64,000 bases of DNA from Owenweeksia sp048267305 (GTDB taxonomy: Bacteria > Bacteroidota > Bacteroidia > Flavobacteriales > Schleiferiaceae). Of this stretch, positions 61,569 through 64,000 are shown piece after piece. Position numbers and translations under genes: made by a program. Positions within the stretch are counted from its first letter, which is position 1. Each line of letters begins with the position of its first letter. The DNA is taken from NCBI GenBank assembly GCA_048267305.1, contig JBLWXT010000006.1, forward strand, positions 62,001-126,000, read 5' to 3'. The notes under the pieces are model-generated. The model searched no databases and had not been told where the DNA came from. It worked only from the letters and a program-made list of their open reading frames with translations.

Positions 61569-61904
61569 TGGGTTTACATTTTTCTTTAATTATGAAGATG
61601 TACATTTTAACTGCTTCAAAGTAAGTAAAACAGGATTTAGTGGGCTTGCTTAAAAAGCTTGTTGATAAGGGTTTTATCAGAAATTAGGATTTTAGGGGAT
61701 ATAAATTCCTTTTTGAAAGGCCTCACTTACACGCAAAATCCACCAGATTTATAGCGCTTCCTGGAGGGATTTCAGGACTTAAAAATTCAGAGAGGCTAAA
61801 CGCAATGGCATTCAACTAGAGTTAGCTACAATAAAAATGAGTCAATTAAACCCTTAATAAAGTAATGAGTCTGATTGAATGATGTTGAACGAAATAATTA
61901 AAAC
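61569..61904. other. Intergenic region
   Basis: This 336-bp stretch between divergent genes shows no protein-like frame and no RNA gene. TGATAAgggttTTATCA near 61672 is a short inverted repeat of uncertain meaning. It must hold both promoters, but I cannot place them. Confidence 0.4.
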
Positions 61905-63350
61905 ATGTCAATCAAAATCATTCTGTTAACACTAATTTCCAGCATATATAACATTGCTTTTTGTCAAACATATCCAATTGTAGATACCGATGTTAGCGAC
62001 TTTTACAACAACAATTCTATTATCCCTGCACCCACAATTGGGCAAGCATTTTATGGGCAAGACGCTCAGTACTCAGGCAATCAACCTTCGTATACCGACA
62101 ATGGCGATGGAACCATCACCGACAATGTAACCGGCTTAATGTGGGAAAAGGATATGGGTACTAAAATTACCTATGACTCTTCTTTTTCAAAAGCATCCAA
62201 CTCCAATCTTGGAGGTTATACGGACTGGCGAGTGCCTACGATCAAAGAATTATATTCTCTAGCCAGTTTTACAGGAAGATGCTTTGGAGATAACTCTGTA
62301 TTTATGTTTATAGATACAAATTACTTTAATCAGCCTATTGGAGACAATTCAATTGGTGAGAGGGAAATTGATGCTCAAACATGGTCTTGCACACAGTATG
62401 TTGGGATAATAATGACGGGAGACACAGCAGTGTTTGGATATAATTTTGTGGATGGACGCCTCAAAGCATATCCTAAATACAAGCCTCAAAATAACATCCC
62501 AAATACTATGTACTTTAGAATGGTAAGAGGAAATACAGTTTATGGACTAAATAATTTTGTAGATAACGGAGATGGTACAATCACAGACAATGCAACTGGG
62601 TTGATGTGGCAACAAGCAGATGATGGAAATCCCCGTGATTGGCAAAACGCCCTCTCGTATTGTGAAAACCTGTCACTAGCGAGTCATTCTGATTGGCGAC
62701 TACCTAATGCTAAAGAATTACATAGCATTCTAGATTATTCTCGCTCACCCCAAACAACAAATTCTCCGGCCATAGACCCTTTGTTTTCGTGTACTTCATT
62801 TAACAATCCTGATGGAAATCCTAATTATGGGGCCTACTGGACAAGCTCTCCTTTACAAGATGGGCCTGCGCCATATACTGATGCTGTTTATATATGCTTT
62901 GGAGAAGCTCAAGGCCAAATGTCCTTCCCGCCAAACAATGTCCCTACGATATATGATACGCATGGTGCTGGAGCTCAAAGAAACGATCCAAAAGAAATAG
63001 GGAACAATACTTATCCAAGTTATCACGGTCCACAAGGGGATATTCAATATGTAAATAATTTTGTCAGAGCTGTCCGAGATATTTCAACGACAACTTCAAT
63101 TAAAGAACTAGGCAGTAATCTATTTAATGTTTATCCAAACCCTGCAACAAACAGCATAACAATTATATCTACAGATAAAATAAAAACAATTGAAATCTAC
63201 AATATGATCGGTAAAAATGTATTCATAAATTCTTCACATGTTCAAACAGCGATAATTAATGTAGACAACTACCAACCAGGCGTGTATCTAATAAAAATAA
63301 CTTCGGAAAATAATTTATTTCAATTAAAGAAAATACTCGTAACTAAATAA
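61905..63350 (+). CDS. T9SS-exported protein with two DUF1566 domains
   Basis: The 481-residue protein has a signal peptide (IILLTLISSIYNIAFCQ). Two DUF1566 (Lcl-type C-lectin-like) units follow: DNGDGTITDNVTGLMWEKDM, then YTDWRVPTIKELYSL; and DNGDGTITDNATGLMWQQAD, then HSDWRLPNAKELHSI. The end is a type A sorting domain: NLFNVYPNPATNSITI, VDNYQPGVYLIKITSEN, then LKKILVTK. It is therefore secreted or surface-attached by T9SS. DUF1566 units are often found in adhesins and phage-tail-like displays. Base composition is visibly more A/T-rich than the neighbours, which may mean recent arrival. Confidence 0.88.
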   Translation: MSIKIILLTLISSIYNIAFCQTYPIVDTDVSDFYNNNSIIPAPTIGQAFYGQDAQYSGNQPSYTDNGDGTITDNVTGLMWEKDMGTKITYDSSFSKASNSNLGGYTDWRVPTIKELYSLASFTGRCFGDNSVFMFIDTNYFNQPIGDNSIGEREIDAQTWSCTQYVGIIMTGDTAVFGYNFVDGRLKAYPKYKPQNNIPNTMYFRMVRGNTVYGLNNFVDNGDGTITDNATGLMWQQADDGNPRDWQNALSYCENLSLASHSDWRLPNAKELHSILDYSRSPQTTNSPAIDPLFSCTSFNNPDGNPNYGAYWTSSPLQDGPAPYTDAVYICFGEAQGQMSFPPNNVPTIYDTHGAGAQRNDPKEIGNNTYPSYHGPQGDIQYVNNFVRAVRDISTTTSIKELGSNLFNVYPNPATNSITIISTDKIKTIEIYNMIGKNVFINSSHVQTAIINVDNYQPGVYLIKITSENNLFQLKKILVTK

Positions 63351-63383
63351 AACAAGTATTTAACCAATCTCCCTCCTGCAACT

Positions 63384-63700
63384 CACCTCGGATTTGAAAT
63401 ACGGGTGTTGCTTGTTTAAAAAAAAAACGAGGATTTAGGCAAAGTCATATGCTCAACACGGATTTACAAATCAATAGTGTTCGAAACATGGGTATCTGCA
63501 CAAATTGAACTTGCATTAATTACAAATTTTGTAGTAATCTGAGGTTGAAGTCCTGAATAGAACAAGATATTTTAAAACCTTAATAAAGGGTTCTTTCACT
63601 TATAATTACAAATCCCTGTCAGCTCAGAATTATTGCCTTATCGTTAGATTTATTCAGTTCTCAACAACCCCGTTTACGCGGATTTTCAATCCGGGCGCTT
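63384..63700. repeat. Cluster of short palindromes
   Basis: Several variants of GGATTTnnAAATCC occur: CGGATTTGAAATACGG inside CACC...GGTG (63384-63407), GATTTACAAATC inside AACAC...GTGTT (63455-63481), and CGGATTttcAATCCG (63679-63692). In addition, 63606-63655 and 63753-63802 form a direct repeat of 50 bp, 38 positions identical without gaps. The later copy overlaps the lysA terminator. No gene is seen here. Confidence 0.6.
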
Positions 63701-63725
63701 CCTTTCTCAATAACTTAAAGCGAAT

Positions 63726-63778
63726 CATAAAAAAAACCTGAGCCATGTGGTTTTACAAATCCACACCAGCTCAGGTTT
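63726..63778 (-). terminator. Terminator after lysA
   Basis: AAACCTGAGC (63734-63743) pairs with GCTCAGGTTT (63769-63778), extended inside by TGTGG/CCACA. The minus strand continues with eight T's. It lies 63 bp after the lysA stop. Confidence 0.85.
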
Positions 63779-63840
63779 ACTGTCTTATTGTTAGGTTTTT
63801 CCGCTTTCGGGCTCCCAACTATATATTCCCGACTACTTAC

Positions 63841-64000
63841 TTACAACTCCACCTCTACCTGATTCCTAAGCACATCCTCTAACGTCTGTCTTTTTGTAAT
63901 CAAATGAGCTTTGCCTTTGTGTATTAAAACCTCAGCGGGCTTATAGCGGCTGTTGTAGTTATTGGCCATGGTAAAGCAATAGGCACCGGCATTTCTAAAG
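63841..64000 (-). CDS. lysA: Diaminopimelate decarboxylase, C-terminal fragment
   Basis: The last 52 codons, ending in TAA at 63841-63843, read FRNAGAYCFTMANNYNSRYK, then PAEVLIHKGKAHLITKRQTL and EDVLRNQVEVEL. The G-A-Y-x-F-x-M-A-x-N-Y-N-S-R-x-x-P-A-E pattern is the C-terminal substrate and dimer region of LysA, which makes lysine from meso-diaminopimelate. The rest of the gene lies beyond the window. A related ornithine/arginine-type decarboxylase is less likely, given the motif. Confidence 0.9.
   Translation of the reverse strand, partial: FRNAGAYCFTMANNYNSRYKPAEVLIHKGKAHLITKRQTLEDVLRNQVEVEL

Noticed and set aside
1..64000. tRNA, rRNA, CRISPR arrays, transposases and phage genes
   Set aside because: I looked for T-loop sequences, regular spacers and typical motifs and found none; a covariance-model scan would be needed to exclude small RNAs.

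Overview
The window looks like a piece of chromosome from a free-living, probably marine member of the Bacteroidota, order Flavobacteriales. The signs are two or three proteins with type IX secretion (T9SS) C-terminal sorting tails, a PorV/PorQ-type barrel, DUF4286, LruC, PorT-like and OlsF-type proteins, almost no Shine-Dalgarno sequences, and several promoters with the Bacteroidetes -7 element TAnnTTTG. At least five genes appear to start with TTG followed by AAA. I see no tRNA, rRNA, CRISPR array, transposase or prophage genes.

Layout. 1-2.8 kb: the tail of an AraC-type regulator, an orphan T9SS tail, and a two-component pair (PAS kinase plus single-domain response regulator). 3-13.2 kb: a fatty-acid beta-oxidation regulon resembling Bacillus fadN-fadA-fadE with a MarR-type regulator. 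A four-helix-bundle (S23/IVP) gene flanked by inverted repeats sits between fadN and fadA, and a sigma/anti-sigma/T9SS-protein group sits between fadA and fadE. A perfect 16-bp palindrome precedes both marR and fadE at the same distance from a TAnnTTTG box. 13.9-18.8 kb: an acetyltransferase-nitrilase fusion, then an HD-domain protein with a Pycsar-effector-type membrane domain close to a membrane class III nucleotidyl cyclase. 19-28 kb: membrane proteins, fumarase, amidohydrolase, acyl-CoA ligase, a TIMP/NTR-like protein and cbpA-cbpM. 28-35.7 kb: acpH, purS, pssA, a PorV/Q-like barrel, lnt, an NTF2-like/cupin/M28 peptidase run and threonine aldolase.

35.8-38 kb holds a compact sulfur operon: sulfide:quinone oxidoreductase-like flavoprotein, a one-cysteine DsrC/TusE protein and a DsrE2-like protein. 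38-43.6 kb: recX, DUF4286 (preceded by eight perfect 7-bp repeats that abut its start codon), a TPR protein, a lipoprotein, serS, rpmA and rplU. 43.8-51.3 kb: an active/inactive M16 peptidase pair, an EamA transporter, an OlsF-type bifunctional acyltransferase and aspartate kinase. 51.9-55 kb: a large multi-PAS/GAF protein that ends at its dimerisation/phosphoacceptor helix with no ATPase domain, followed by a response regulator. 55-64 kb: a LolA-like protein, a sortilin-type propeller protein, a LruC lipoprotein, a GNAT acetyltransferase, a T9SS-exported DUF1566 protein, a repeat-rich intergenic stretch and the C-terminal end of lysA.

The best candidates for something new are the cyclase/HD-PycTM locus, the shared fad operator with the inserted IVP unit, the SQR-DsrC-DsrE2 operon and the kinase without a catalytic domain. 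All functions are assigned by reading motifs; no database search was run.
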